NCBI RefSeq assembly: GCF_014197015.1
Contig: NZ_JACIET010000003.1
Span: 62,001 to 126,000, forward strand
Direction: 5' to 3'
DNA length: 64,000 bases
DNA from: Niveibacterium umoris
Lineage (GTDB): Bacteria > Pseudomonadota > Gammaproteobacteria > Burkholderiales > Rhodocyclaceae
The notes beneath the pieces are model-generated. The model was not told where the DNA came from, did no database searches, and saw only the letters and a list, made by a program, of their open reading frames with translations. Below are positions 1 to 10,100 of this stretch, in pieces. Made by a program: the position numbers and the translations under genes. How positions within the stretch are numbered: the stretch's first letter is position 1; every line of letters starts with the position of its first letter.

Positions 1-50
1 TCACATCGGACAACGGAACTTTCTCGCAAATCGAGAGACAAACCTGCTTG

Positions 51-220
51 AACAAAGGGGAGTAGCTCCCGATCGGGTGTTCGTCATGACGCGACCTGTG
101 GCAGGGTCGTCGGGCACCCGGGCAGCGCGGTACCACGGCCGCCTGCGAGCAAGACCTTTGCCGAAGCTGGCAAAGGTCCGTCCAGAAGGTACGGCCTGAT
201 CCGGCGACGGGCAGGCCGTT
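51..220 (+). promoter_or_regulatory. yybP-ykoY family manganese riboswitch upstream of terC
   Basis: The leader of the TerC gene carries the two most conserved blocks of the yybP-ykoY riboswitch: AAAGGGGAGTAGC at 54-66 and GCGAGCAAGACCTTTGCC at 145-162. The second block pairs with GGCAAAGGTC at 169-178. A further hairpin, ACGGCCTG at 191-198 with CAGGCCGT at 212-219 followed by TTTTCATTT, is the likely expression platform (terminator). This class senses Mn2+ and commonly precedes Mn exporters and TerC/Alx proteins. The aptamer identification is from motif recognition; the exact ends are approximate. Confidence 0.85.
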
Positions 221-248
221 TTCATTTCGACGCGTTCAGGAGCTTTTG

Positions 249-1217
249 ATGGCAACAATTGGTACCTGGTGGATGTGGGCGGGTTTCTTCGTGCTCGTAC
301 TCGCATTCATCCTGATGGACTTGTTCCTGCTGGGCGGCCGCAAGGCCCACAAAGTGGGCTTCAAGGAGGCGGCAGGGTGGTCGGTCTTCTGGGTGAGCAT
401 CGCAATGGGATTCGCCGCGGCGCTCTGGTTCTGGCTGGACACCACCGTAGGGCGCGAAGTCGCCAATCTGCGCGTCACCGAGTTCGTCACCGGCTATCTG
501 ATCGAGAAGTCGCTCGCCGTCGACAATGTGTTCGTGTGGCTGATGATCTTCAGCTACTTCGCGGTGCCGATCGAATACCAGCGGCGAGTGCTGCTCTACG
601 GGGTGGTCGGGGCCATCGTGCTGCGTACGGTCATGATCTTTGCCGGCGCGGTACTGATCGCCAAGTTCCACTGGATTCTCTATCTCTTCGGTGCCTTCCT
701 GATCGTCACCGGCATCAAGATGCTGATCGTGTCTGAGGGCGAGGCCGATCTGTCGAAGAACCCGGTGCTGCGCTGGATGCGCGGACATCTGCGCATCACC
801 GAGAAGATCGAGAATGAATCTTTCACGCTGGTGCGCGACGGCGTGCGCTGGTTCACGCCGATGTTCGTGGTGCTGGTACTGGTCGAGATTTCTGACGTGA
901 TCTTCGCGGTGGATTCGATCCCGGCGATCTTCGCGATCACCACCGACCCGTTCATCGTGCTGACGTCGAACATCTTCGCGATCCTCGGTCTGCGCGCGAT
1001 GTACTTCCTGCTCGCCGACATGGCGGACCGCTTCGTTTACCTGAAGCATGCGCTGGCCCTGGTGCTGCTGTTCATCGGCACGAAGATGATGATCGTCGAG
1101 TGGTACAAGGTGCCGATCGGCGTCTCGCTGGGTGTCGTCGCCGCGATCATTACCACCGGCGTGGTGCTCAGCCTGATGGCCACCCGACGCAGCACGGCAA
1201 AGCCGACCCAGCACTGA
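249..1217 (+). CDS. TerC family integral membrane protein (Alx-like, probable Mn2+ exporter)
   Basis: A 322-residue polytopic membrane protein of the TerC/Alx family, of typical length. Family hallmarks are visible: an acidic motif in an early helix (SLAVDNVFVW) and a second one later (EISDVIFAVDSIPAIFAI), which supply the conserved membrane Asp/Glu residues. The start is ATG at 249, preceded by AGGAG at 238-242 with 6-bp spacing; a TTG three bases upstream is less likely. The Mn-type riboswitch in its leader suggests induction by manganese and a role in Mn2+ efflux, as shown for Alx/MntP-type systems elsewhere. Substrate here is inferred. A strong terminator follows directly, so it is monocistronic. 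Confidence 0.93.
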   Translation: MATIGTWWMWAGFFVLVLAFILMDLFLLGGRKAHKVGFKEAAGWSVFWVSIAMGFAAALWFWLDTTVGREVANLRVTEFVTGYLIEKSLAVDNVFVWLMIFSYFAVPIEYQRRVLLYGVVGAIVLRTVMIFAGAVLIAKFHWILYLFGAFLIVTGIKMLIVSEGEADLSKNPVLRWMRGHLRITEKIENESFTLVRDGVRWFTPMFVVLVLVEISDVIFAVDSIPAIFAITTDPFIVLTSNIFAILGLRAMYFLLADMADRFVYLKHALALVLLFIGTKMMIVEWYKVPIGVSLGVVAAIITTGVVLSLMATRRSTAKPTQH

Positions 1218-1222
1218 TCAGC

Positions 1223-1253
1223 AAAAAGGCCCGCGAATCTCGCGGGCCTTTTT
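1223..1253. terminator. Bidirectional intrinsic terminator between terC and dctM
   Basis: AAAAAGGCCCGCGA and its reverse complement TCGCGGGCCTTTTT form a near-continuous stem with flanking A and T tracts on both sides. It serves the convergent terC (+) and dctM (-) genes. Confidence 0.92.
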
Positions 1254-1255
1254 CT

Positions 1256-2938
1256 TTACTTCTTCGCCGAGTCAGATTCTGGCGGCGGAATGTCCGGCGG
1301 CGGCAGGTCCGGCGCCGACGTGTCCGCCCCGGGGGGCGTCAAATCGGGCTCATTCATCTGATCGAGCGGAATATCGAGTTGCACCTTGTCGACATCGACA
1401 TCGACTTTCTTGTCCAGCCCCATCGTGACCAAGCCCGGGAACACGATTATGAGCGCCACCATGATGACCTGGATCACCACAAAGGGAACTGCACCCCAGT
1501 AGATGTCGGTGGTCTTCACGCTCGCCGGCGCGACCGAGCGCAGGTAGAAAAGCGCGAAGCCGAAGGGCGGGTGCATGAACGAGGTTTGCATGTTCACGCC
1601 GAGCAGCACGCCGAACCAGATCAGGTCGATACCCAGCTTCTCTGCCACCGGCCCGAGCAGCGGCACGACGATGAAGGACAGCTCGAAGAAGTCGAGGAAG
1701 AAGGCAAGCAGGAAGACCAGGATGTTCACCACGATCAGGAAGCCCACCTGGCCACCCGGCAGATCCAGCAGCAGATGCTCAACCCATTTGTGGCCATCCA
1801 CACCATAGAAGGTGAGGCTGAACACCCGCGCGCCGACCAGGATGAAGACCACGAAGGCGGTGAGCTTGGCGGTGGACTCCATGGCCTGCTTGAGGAGTTT
1901 CACGTCCAGCCGCTTGCGCAGCACCGCCATGATCAGCGCACCGGTCGCGCCCATCGCACCGCCTTCGGTCGGCGTGGCAATGCCAAGGAAGATCGTGCCC
2001 AGCACCAGGAAGATCAGCAGCAGTGGCGGAATCAGCACGAAAGTGACTTGCTCGGCCATGCGCGAAAGCAGCCCCAGCTTGAACACCTTGTTGAACACCG
2101 CGAGCAGGAAGGCGAGGATCACACCCGAAGCCATCAGCAGAACAACCTTCTCGTCGGTCGGCGCATCCGGCTGATTCGCGTAGTACCAGTGCTCGAAACC
2201 AACCGCCACCGCAATCGCCAGCGCCACCACCACCGCCAGCGATAGCAGGCCACTCTTGCCGTTTGGCTCACGGATCGTGCGCGCTTCCGCCGGCAGGGCT
2301 GGCGCCCAGTTTGGCCGGATCATCGTCACCAGGATCACGTAGCCGACATACAGGCCAGTCAGCGTGAAGCCCGGGATGAACGCACCCTTGTACATGTCGC
2401 CCACCGATCGACCCAACTGATCGGCCATGATGATCAGCACCAGCGAAGGCGGGATGATCTGCGCCAGCGTGCCGGACGCAGCGATGACGCCCGAGGCGAG
2501 CCGCTTGTCGTAACCGTAGCGCAGCATGATCGGCAGCGAGATAAGGCCCATCGAGATCACCGATGCCGCCACCACACCGGTGGTCGCTGCCAGCATCGCG
2601 CCAACGAAGATCACCGCGAAGGCCAGACCGCCGCGCACCGGGCCGAACAGTTGGCCGATGGTTTCGAGCAAATCTTCGGCCATGCCACTGCGTTCGAGGA
2701 TCAGGCCCATGAAGGTGAAGAAAGGGATCGCCAGCAGCGTGTCGTTGTTCATCACGCCCCAGATGCGGTCCGGCAGCGCCTGGAACAGGGAAGGTTGCAG
2801 CAGCCCGAGTTCGATGCCGACGAGGCCGAAGATCACACCTGTAGCCGCCAGCGAAAACGCGACCGGATAGCCGATCAGCAGCAGCACGACCATCGACAGG
2901 AAGATGATCGGTGCGATGTTGTGGATGAGGAAGTCCAT
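1256..2938 (-). CDS. TRAP transporter large permease, DctM family (extended)
   Basis: A 560-residue DctM-type permease, the large membrane subunit of a Na+-driven TRAP transporter. It has many transmembrane segments and the usual DctM features (GYPVAFSLA near the N-terminus, GMLAATTGVVAAS-type loop, GGAMGATGAL later). It is about 120 residues longer than ordinary DctM: there is an extra hydrophilic loop around residues 215-260 and a soluble acidic, proline-rich tail ending in PPPESDSAKK. The longer form resembles permeases annotated for mannitol/chloroaromatic or other organic acids, so substrate is unknown. Its ATG overlaps the stop of dctQ (TAATG), showing translational coupling. No DctP binding protein is adjacent. 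Confidence 0.92.
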   Translation of the reverse strand: MDFLIHNIAPIIFLSMVVLLLIGYPVAFSLAATGVIFGLVGIELGLLQPSLFQALPDRIWGVMNNDTLLAIPFFTFMGLILERSGMAEDLLETIGQLFGPVRGGLAFAVIFVGAMLAATTGVVAASVISMGLISLPIMLRYGYDKRLASGVIAASGTLAQIIPPSLVLIIMADQLGRSVGDMYKGAFIPGFTLTGLYVGYVILVTMIRPNWAPALPAEARTIREPNGKSGLLSLAVVVALAIAVAVGFEHWYYANQPDAPTDEKVVLLMASGVILAFLLAVFNKVFKLGLLSRMAEQVTFVLIPPLLLIFLVLGTIFLGIATPTEGGAMGATGALIMAVLRKRLDVKLLKQAMESTAKLTAFVVFILVGARVFSLTFYGVDGHKWVEHLLLDLPGGQVGFLIVVNILVFLLAFFLDFFELSFIVVPLLGPVAEKLGIDLIWFGVLLGVNMQTSFMHPPFGFALFYLRSVAPASVKTTDIYWGAVPFVVIQVIMVALIIVFPGLVTMGLDKKVDVDVDKVQLDIPLDQMNEPDLTPPGADTSAPDLPPPDIPPPESDSAKK

Positions 2939-3540
2939 TACTTGCCCTCCCCTTCCGCCAGGCCGCGCATCTTGCGGATCTCTTCAGCCAGTTCCTCTTC
3001 TTCGGACGGCCCAGCGATGCCCTCGGTCGGATCGGGTCCCTTGCCGGTCAGGAAGGCCACGCGCTTGAAGATCTCGGAAAACCCCTGCAGGATCAGCAAG
3101 GAGATCCCCACCGGCAACAGCAAACGCGCCGGCCACAGTGGCAGCCCCCCTGCGTTCGCGGACGTTTCGCCGGATGTGAGGCTGGTCATGAAGACCGGCC
3201 AGGAGAGTCGCAGGATGATGAAGGCCATCGGGAACAGGAAGAACACCGTGCCGAAAATGTCGATCAGCATCTGCGTGCGCTTGGAAAACTTCCCGTAGAT
3301 CACGTCGATCCGCACATGCGCGTTCTTCTGCAAGGCAAACGCGGCGCACAGCAGGAAAACGCCTGAGAATAGGTACCACTGGATTTCCAGCAGCGAGTTG
3401 GAACTCATGTTGAAGAGCTTGCGTACCACTGCGTTGCCGGCACTGATCAGGGTGACGATCAGGATCAGCCAGAACGCAGCGCGCGCGACCCGCTCATTGA
3501 GCAGGTCAATCAAGCGGGATAACCGCAGCAGAATGCCCAA
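2938..3540 (-). CDS. TRAP transporter small permease, DctQ family
   Basis: A 200-residue small TRAP permease with four predicted helices (starting around residues 20-40, 50-70, 100-120 and 145-165) and a charged C-terminal tail rich in Glu. It forms the membrane complex with the DctM protein encoded immediately downstream. The start is a TTG at 3540 with GGAGA seven bases before it; no ATG is available upstream of the first helix. It is the first gene of the two-gene operon and is divergent from the phosphatase gene. The required periplasmic binding protein is not in the window and must be encoded elsewhere or upstream on another unit. Confidence 0.9.
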   Translation of the reverse strand: MGILLRLSRLIDLLNERVARAAFWLILIVTLISAGNAVVRKLFNMSSNSLLEIQWYLFSGVFLLCAAFALQKNAHVRIDVIYGKFSKRTQMLIDIFGTVFFLFPMAFIILRLSWPVFMTSLTSGETSANAGGLPLWPARLLLPVGISLLILQGFSEIFKRVAFLTGKGPDPTEGIAGPSEEEELAEEIRKMRGLAEGEGK

Positions 3541-3669
3541 GGTGATGTCTCCTCACTGGTGGTCCGGGCGCCCGTTGCAGGGCCCGTTTTTTCGTTGTGG
3601 CGCAAGTATGGCATCGCGAACCGCTAGACATAAAATTCTGGATTGCGTTTCGATGGACTCTGCCTCCGC

Positions 3670-4302
3670 ATGACTGCCCGCATCTGCCTGATCCGCCACG
3701 GCGAGACCGACTGGAACGTCGCCCGCCGCATCCAGGGCCACACCGATATCCCGCTCAACCATACCGGCCAGGAGCAGGCACGCCTGCTCGCGCAAAGCCT
3801 CGCCGACGAGCGCTTCGATGCGATCTACGCCAGCGATCTGTCGCGCGCCCGCCAGACGGCTGAAGCCGTTGCGCATCGTCTGCACATGTCGGTGCGGCTC
3901 GATCCGCACTGGCGCGAACGGCACTACGGCAGTTTCCAGGCGCTCACCTACGACGAGGCCCGCGAGCGCTACCCCGACGCCTATGCCCGCTTCGAGGCGC
4001 GGGTGCCGGACGCTGACTTTCCAGGCGGCGGCGAGAGCCTGCATGTGTTCCTTGAGCGGGTGCGCAAGGCGCTTGACCGGATCGCCGACGCGCATCCGGG
4101 CGGCCGGGTGCTGGTCGCCACGCACGGCGGCGTGCTCGACATGGCCCACCGGGTGGCAACCGATCTACCGCTCGAAAAGCGGCGCGACTTCCCGATCAGC
4201 AATGCCACCGTAAACTGGCTGATGCGCGAAGACGGCGACTGGCGCATCCTGGTCTGGGATGAACGCAGCCATCTCGATCAGGCGCTCGACGAGCTTCCCT
4301 GA
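3670..4302 (+). CDS. Histidine phosphatase family protein (phosphoglycerate mutase-like)
   Basis: A 210-residue member of the histidine phosphatase superfamily. The catalytic phosphohistidine is His10 in the motif LIRHGETDWN, and the second active-site His lies in VATHGGVLD. Sequence and length fit the GpmB/CobC-like branch (broad phosphatases or alpha-ribazole phosphatase) rather than the glycolytic mutase, a true copy of which lies at 11434-12180. I chose ATG 3670, which places the RHG motif at the usual distance; an in-frame ATG at 3643 would add nine unconserved residues. A TAAAAT -10-like box is at 3631-3636. Substrate is unknown. Confidence 0.88.
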   Translation: MTARICLIRHGETDWNVARRIQGHTDIPLNHTGQEQARLLAQSLADERFDAIYASDLSRARQTAEAVAHRLHMSVRLDPHWRERHYGSFQALTYDEARERYPDAYARFEARVPDADFPGGGESLHVFLERVRKALDRIADAHPGGRVLVATHGGVLDMAHRVATDLPLEKRRDFPISNATVNWLMREDGDWRILVWDERSHLDQALDELP

Positions 4303-4358
4303 GCCCCGCCACGCCATGCCGCGCCGCAAAAAACCTGAGGAAACAAGCACCTGACGCG

Positions 4359-4367
4359 TGCTAAAAT
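4359..4367 (+). promoter_or_regulatory. Extended -10 promoter element for glyA
   Basis: TGCTAAAAT is an extended -10 box 34 bp upstream of the glyA ATG, in the sequence context GCGTGCTAAAATCCGCG often seen in betaproteobacterial promoters. No convincing -35 box is seen, which is usual for extended -10 promoters. Assignment is by inspection only. Confidence 0.5.
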
Positions 4368-4401
4368 CCGCGTTTTACCCCACAGCCAGACCCACATCGC
4401 C

Positions 4402-5652
<1,251 letters not shown>

Positions 5653-5682
5653 CGAGCACGCCTCGACCCCGCTAGACTCGAC

Positions 5683-5706
5683 GGGCGCCGCATTGCGGCG
5701 CCCGTT
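5683..5706 (+). terminator. Hairpin after glyA (possible attenuating terminator)
   Basis: GGGCGCCGC-ATT-GCGGCGCCC is a perfect 9-bp stem with a 3-nt loop followed by only GTTTC. It sits in the 90-bp glyA-nrdR gap. The short T run makes it a weak terminator or a stabilising/processing hairpin. Confidence 0.55.
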
Positions 5707-5742
5707 TCACATCCAGAACCCGATCGCGAGCGCCGACACCTC

Positions 5743-6231
5743 ATGAAATGTCCCTTCTGCAGCACGCCGTCCACGCAGGTTACCGACACCCGTGAGAACG
5801 ACGAAGGCGATATCGTCCGCCGCCGCCGCCGCTGCCTTGCCTGCGACAAGCGTTTCACCACCTACGAGCGGATCGAGTTGCGCATGCCGCAGGTCGTCAA
5901 GCGCAACGGCAGCCGCACCGAATACGACCACGAGAAGCTGCGCGCCAGCATGAAACTCGCGCTGCGCAAGCGGCCAGTAACTGCGGAAAGCGTCGATTCG
6001 GCGATCAGCCGCATTGAGGAAAAGCTGCTCTCGCTGGGCGAGCGCGAGATCCCGAGCGAGAAGCTCGGCGAACTGGTGATGCGCGAATTGCGCAAACTCG
6101 ACAAGATCGCCTACATCCGGTTCGCCTCGGTGTATCGGAACTTCGAAGACGCCGAGGAATTCTCGGAAGTCATCCGCGAACTCAGCGCCCGCGCGCCGAC
6201 CCGCGCCCGCAAACCCAAGGCCGGCGAGTGA
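5743..6231 (+). CDS. nrdR: Transcriptional repressor NrdR
   Basis: A 162-residue NrdR, the Zn- and (d)ATP-binding repressor of ribonucleotide reductase operons. It opens with the zinc ribbon (CPFC at residues 3-6, CLAC about 28 residues later), followed by the ATP-cone domain beginning at [12 protein letters not shown]. Length matches the family closely, with a slightly extended basic tail (RARKPKAGE). Its stop overlaps the GTG start of ribD by four bases (GTGA), showing a coupled operon. No classical NrdR box pair was looked for genome-wide, and none of its usual nrd targets lies in the window. Confidence 0.97.
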   Translation: MKCPFCSTPSTQVTDTRENDEGDIVRRRRRCLACDKRFTTYERIELRMPQVVKRNGSRTEYDHEKLRASMKLALRKRPVTAESVDSAISRIEEKLLSLGEREIPSEKLGELVMRELRKLDKIAYIRFASVYRNFEDAEEFSEVIRELSARAPTRARKPKAGE

Positions 6232-7322
6232 GTTTCAGCGGCGACGACCATCGCTACATGGCGCGCGCCCTGCAGTTGGCAGAGCGCAGCCGCTACATCA
6301 CCTCGCCCAATCCGCGCGTCGGCTGTGTGATCGTCCGCGATGGCAGCATCGTCGGTGAAGGCTGGACACAGCCTGCAGGCCAGAACCATGCCGAGGTCCA
6401 GGCACTTGCCGACGCGGCGGCGCGCGGCGAAGACGTCCGTGGTGCGACCGCCTACGTCACGCTGGAACCCTGCAGCCACTTCGGCCGCACCCCGCCTTGC
6501 GCCGATGCGCTGGTGCGCGCCGGTCTCGCCCGCGTCGTGTCGGCGATGGAAGATCCGAACCCGCTGGTCAGCGGCAACGGGCTGCGCCGCCTCAACGAAG
6601 CGGGCATCGAAACCGCCAGCGGCCTGCTCGCCGGCGAGGCGCGCGAACTCAATGCCGGATTCGTCTCGCGCATGACGCGCGGGCGCCCCTGGGTGCGCGT
6701 GAAGATCGCCGCATCGGCGGACGGCCGCACGGCATTGGCCAACGGGCAGAGCCAATGGATCACCAGCGCCGCCGCGCGACGCGACGTGCACCACTGGCGC
6801 GCCAGTGCCTGCGCGGTGCTGACCGGCATCGGCACCGTTCTGGCGGACAACCCCTTGCTCACGGTGCGCGAAGTCGAGACCACGCGCCAGCCGATCCGAA
6901 TCGTGGTGGATGCACGGCTCGATACGCCGCCGGACGCCGCCATGCTCGGCTGCGGCACCGTCTGGATCGCCTGCGCCGACGACACCGGCCCCCGCGCCGA
7001 TGCCTTGCGGGCTGCAGGCGCGGAGCTGATCCGCTGCCCTGCCGTGGATGGCCGCATCGACCTCGCCGCGCTGATGCCGCTGCTGGGCGAACGCCACATC
7101 AACGAACTGATGGTCGAAGCGGGCGCGCGGCTGTCCGGCGGCGTGATCAGCGCGCGACTTGCCGACGAGATCCTGCTCTACCTTGCGCCCTGCCTGATGG
7201 GCGACACCGCGCGGAGTCTCGCCACCCTGCCGCAGATTCCGTCGATGGCGGACGTCCCGCGAATGCGCTGGATGGATGTGCGCAAGATGGGTGAAGACCT
7301 GCGGCTCGTCTTGCGCCCTTAG
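6228..7322 (+). CDS. ribD: Bifunctional riboflavin biosynthesis deaminase/reductase RibD
   Basis: A 364-residue bifunctional enzyme of riboflavin synthesis. Residues 1-145 form the deaminase: His54 in NHAEVQAL and Cys82/Cys91 in [11 protein letters not shown] bind the catalytic zinc. Residues from about 150 form the NADPH-dependent reductase, with the family motif [15 protein letters not shown]. It acts on the pyrimidine product of GTP cyclohydrolase II in the cytosol. The GTG start overlaps the nrdR stop (GTGA). The deaminase and reductase are fused as in most proteobacteria. Downstream ribE/ribB genes are not present in the window. Confidence 0.97.
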   Translation: MSFSGDDHRYMARALQLAERSRYITSPNPRVGCVIVRDGSIVGEGWTQPAGQNHAEVQALADAAARGEDVRGATAYVTLEPCSHFGRTPPCADALVRAGLARVVSAMEDPNPLVSGNGLRRLNEAGIETASGLLAGEARELNAGFVSRMTRGRPWVRVKIAASADGRTALANGQSQWITSAAARRDVHHWRASACAVLTGIGTVLADNPLLTVREVETTRQPIRIVVDARLDTPPDAAMLGCGTVWIACADDTGPRADALRAAGAELIRCPAVDGRIDLAALMPLLGERHINELMVEAGARLSGGVISARLADEILLYLAPCLMGDTARSLATLPQIPSMADVPRMRWMDVRKMGEDLRLVLRP

Positions 7323-7334
7323 CGCGCGAATCGA

Positions 7335-8090
7335 CTACACCCCACGCGACCCGCACATCAGACAACCCGGATCGCGCGGATAGCGCACCTCGCGCCAGCG
7401 CATCGCCAGCGCATCGAGCAACAGCAAGCGCCCGACCAGCGCCTCGCCGCAGCCGGCGAGCAGTTTGAGCGCTTCGGCCGCCTGGGTCGTGCCGATGATG
7501 CCGGTGAGCGGCGCGAACACTCCTGTCACTGCGCAGCGCAACTCTTCCAGTGCCTCGCCTTCGGGGAACAGGCAGTGGTAGCAGGGGGCATCGTCGCGGC
7601 GCAGGTCGAACACACTGACCTGACCATCGAAGCGGATTGCAGCGCCGGAAACGAGCGGCTTGCGGTAACGCACGCAGGCGCGATTCACCGCGTGCCGCGT
7701 TGCGAAGTTGTCGCAACAATCGAGCACCAGGTCGGCCTCGGCGACAGCCCGATCGAGCACATCACCCTCCAGCCGGGCCTGAACGGCCACGACGCTGACC
7801 TCCGGATTCAGTGCATTCAGCGCCCTGGCGCCGGATGCCACCTTCGCCTCGCCCACCGTCGCTTGCGTGTGCAGGATCTGGCGCTGCAGATTCGTCAGGT
7901 CGACCTCGTCGCCATCCGCCAACACGATCGTCCCGACCCCTGCCGAAGCGAGGTAGAGCGCGGCAGGGGAACCGAGCCCCCCGGCGCCGACCACCAGGAC
8001 GCGCGCCTTGCAGATCGCAGCCTGTCCGGCGATGTCGATCTCCGGCAGCAGGATGTGGCGGGAGTAGCGCAACAGTTGTTCGTCGTTCAT
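7335..8090 (-). CDS. moeB: HesA/MoeB/ThiF family adenylyltransferase
   Basis: A 251-residue E1-like enzyme that adenylates the C-terminal glycine of a ubiquitin-like sulfur carrier (MoaD or ThiS). It shows the ATP-binding GAGGLGSPA loop at about residues 36-44, the adjacent LADGDEVDLTNLQRQ segment, and the two zinc-binding pairs CYHC and CLMC that brace the fold. Family members MoeB and ThiF cannot be separated safely from sequence alone; the length and the absence of a rhodanese domain fit either. It is convergent with ribD (12-bp gap) and is the downstream gene of a minus-strand cluster, although a terminator precedes it. Confidence 0.9.
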   Translation of the reverse strand: MNDEQLLRYSRHILLPEIDIAGQAAICKARVLVVGAGGLGSPAALYLASAGVGTIVLADGDEVDLTNLQRQILHTQATVGEAKVASGARALNALNPEVSVVAVQARLEGDVLDRAVAEADLVLDCCDNFATRHAVNRACVRYRKPLVSGAAIRFDGQVSVFDLRRDDAPCYHCLFPEGEALEELRCAVTGVFAPLTGIIGTTQAAEALKLLAGCGEALVGRLLLLDALAMRWREVRYPRDPGCLMCGSRGV

Positions 8091-8108
8091 CGATGGTTCC
8101 GCAAAACA

Positions 8109-8137
8109 GAACGGCGCGGAAAACTGCCGCGCCGTTC
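8109..8137 (-). terminator. Intrinsic terminator on the minus strand after the 153-aa gene
   Basis: GAACGGCGCGG (8109-8119) pairs with CCGCGCCGTTC (8127-8137) around a 7-nt loop. Read on the minus strand, the stem is followed by TGTTTTGC. It closes the transcription unit ending at 8159 and separates it from the MoeB-like gene. Confidence 0.75.
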
Positions 8138-8158
8138 GATGGGTACGCCGCCGAATTG

Positions 8159-8620
8159 CTACTTGTATTCGCGCAGCTCGGCCGGCGTATCGTCGTGATC
8201 GCCGTGGAGGTGGTGTTCCCAGGCCTTCACATAGACCTCGTTCGACTGCTTGATCAGGCGCTCAGGGGAGCGCAGGTTATGCAACTGAGTCTCTTCGCAG
8301 TAGCGCACCAGGGCATTGAATAGGCGGGTGTACAGCGAGGGATCAAGGTGAAACCCCATGCTGTGCAACAGGGTTTCCACCTCTTCGAGAGAGTGGTCGA
8401 CCAGCGAGTAGGTGATCCAGATCGAATCGCGGCGCAGCCCGCGCTCAACGGCGAGGCCAGGTACGGCCGACAGGCGCTGTACCGCCCGTTCCGCCTGCCC
8501 TTCGGGCAGACGCTGGAAGCGCACTTCGCGCCGTTTGCGCAGCGATTCCTCGTCGCAATTGAGGCGGCGGACCCCGTGTTTCCTGCCGGCGAGCCGGTAA
8601 GCCTTGTCGCGTTCCAACAT
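8159..8620 (-). CDS. Conserved hypothetical protein with a ferredoxin-like (HMA-type) core
   Basis: A 153-residue soluble protein that I do not recognise as a named family. The N-terminal 30 residues are very basic and charged. Residues of about 45-95 (VQRLSAVPGLAVER... ITYSLVDHSLEEVETLLHSMGFHL) have the spacing of a small beta-alpha-beta ferredoxin-like fold like heavy-metal-associated domains, but without the CxxC metal site. The C-terminus is His/Asp-rich (HHLHGDHDD). The start is ATG 8620, eight bases after a GGGGG Shine-Dalgarno; a TTG at 8626 would be too close to it. It lies 30 bp downstream of ctpA and is likely its operon partner. Confidence 0.7.
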   Translation of the reverse strand: MLERDKAYRLAGRKHGVRRLNCDEESLRKRREVRFQRLPEGQAERAVQRLSAVPGLAVERGLRRDSIWITYSLVDHSLEEVETLLHSMGFHLDPSLYTRLFNALVRYCEETQLHNLRSPERLIKQSNEVYVKAWEHHLHGDHDDTPAELREYK

Positions 8621-8652
8621 GGCCAATCCCCCTTTTGCTACCGGCGCCGCAC

Positions 8653-10074
8653 TCAGCGCGCTTGCTGGACGATCTGCATGCCCTTCAGCACATTGAGCGC
8701 TTGCGCCAGTTGATGGTCATTCTTGCCACCGATCTCGAACGGGGCGAGCGGTGCGTCCTGCTCGTCACCGTCCTTCTCTTTGCCCTTCGGGTTCGACGGC
8801 TTCGCCTTCGCGCTCGGCTCGGCCTTCGGCGGTGCTGCTTCCGGATTGCCCCCCGGCGTTTCAAGGTGGTGATCGAGATCCGCTTCGCGCAGACGCTGGA
8901 ACGAGCCGTTCGGGGTGTCGTCCACCACGATGTCCGGCACGATGCCCTTGGCCTGGATCGAGCGTCCGCTCGGCGTGTAGTAACGCGCCGTGGTGAGCTT
9001 GATCGCCGTGTTGCCGGCAAGCGGCAGGATGCTCTGTACAGAGCCCTTGCCAAAGGTCTGGGTGCCGACCACCACTGCGCGTTTGTGGTCCTGCAGCGCG
9101 CCTGCAACGATTTCGGATGCCGAGGCGCTGGCGCCATTCACCAGCACCACCATCGGCGCGTTCTTCGCCGACGCAGGCAGCGCCTTGAGGAAATCGTCCT
9201 TGCTGCCGCGCAGGTAGTCCTGCGGTGCGACATAGAATTTATGGCGCGAATCGTCGGTACGGCCGTCGGTCGACACCACCAGGGTCTGCGACGGCAGGAA
9301 TGCCCCAGAGACACCGACGGCGGCATGCAGCAGGCCGCCCGGGTCGTTGCGCAGATCCAGCACGATCGCCTTGATGCCCTGCTTGTCGAGCTTGGTGAGC
9401 TCCTTGGCGATCGCCGGCGCGGTGTTTTCCTGGAACTGCGCAACGCGCAGGTAGGCGATACCCGGCTCGACCATGCGCGCCTTGACGCTCTGAACCTGGA
9501 TGACTTCACGCGTCAGGGTCAGTTCGATCGGCTTGCTCTCACCCTTGCGTGCGATGGTCAGCTTGATCGTGGTCTTGGGCTTGCCACGCATCTTCTTCAC
9601 CGCGTCGTTGAGCGTCATGCCCTTCACCGCGGTGTCATCGAGCTTGATGATCAGGTCACCCGGACGGACGCCCGCGCGGAAGGCCGGCGTATCCTCGATC
9701 GGCGAGATTACCTTGACGAAGCCGTCTTCCATGCCGACTTCGATGCCCAGCCCGCCGAATTCGCCCTGCGTGCCAACCTGCAGATCCTTGTATGCCTCGG
9801 GATCAAGGTAGGTGGAATGCGGATCAAGCCCCGACAGCATGCCGCTGATCGCGCTGGTGATGAGCTTCTTGTCATCCACCGGCTCGACGTAGCCTTGCTT
9901 GATTGCGTTGAAGACTTCGGCGAACGAACGCAATTCCTCCACCGGCAGGGGCGCAGCAGCCTCTTTGTTCGCGCTGGCGGAATAGTTGAGGCTCAGCGCC
10001 ACCCCGGCGCACAAGCCCACCATCACCAGCCCGGCTTGCTGCAACTTGCTGCGGATTTTCGTTTCGTTTGCCAT
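8653..10074 (-). CDS. ctpA: C-terminal processing peptidase, S41 family
   Basis: A 473-residue periplasmic S41A serine protease. It has an N-terminal signal/anchor helix (about residues 12-32), a CTP N-terminal region with the GLDPHSTYL motif, a PDZ domain (about 90-170), and the S41 catalytic domain. By alignment with tail-specific protease the catalytic triad is Ser318, Asp329 and Lys343 (NGASASASEI... FGKGSVQS). The C-terminal 60 residues are a low-complexity charged linker. I chose ATG 10074; the longer frame reads into envC. Together with the upstream EnvC it forms the gpmA-envC-ctpA order widespread in proteobacteria, consistent with a role in peptidoglycan hydrolase control. Confidence 0.95.
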   Translation of the reverse strand: MANETKIRSKLQQAGLVMVGLCAGVALSLNYSASANKEAAAPLPVEELRSFAEVFNAIKQGYVEPVDDKKLITSAISGMLSGLDPHSTYLDPEAYKDLQVGTQGEFGGLGIEVGMEDGFVKVISPIEDTPAFRAGVRPGDLIIKLDDTAVKGMTLNDAVKKMRGKPKTTIKLTIARKGESKPIELTLTREVIQVQSVKARMVEPGIAYLRVAQFQENTAPAIAKELTKLDKQGIKAIVLDLRNDPGGLLHAAVGVSGAFLPSQTLVVSTDGRTDDSRHKFYVAPQDYLRGSKDDFLKALPASAKNAPMVVLVNGASASASEIVAGALQDHKRAVVVGTQTFGKGSVQSILPLAGNTAIKLTTARYYTPSGRSIQAKGIVPDIVVDDTPNGSFQRLREADLDHHLETPGGNPEAAPPKAEPSAKAKPSNPKGKEKDGDEQDAPLAPFEIGGKNDHQLAQALNVLKGMQIVQQAR

Positions 10075-10100
10075 CTGAATCTCTGAGTTTGCGACGCCGC

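Noticed and set aside
3566-3594. GC-rich hairpin with T6 between dctQ and the phosphatase gene
   Set aside because: The T tract points in the plus direction, where no upstream plus-strand gene ends, so a terminator role is not supported.
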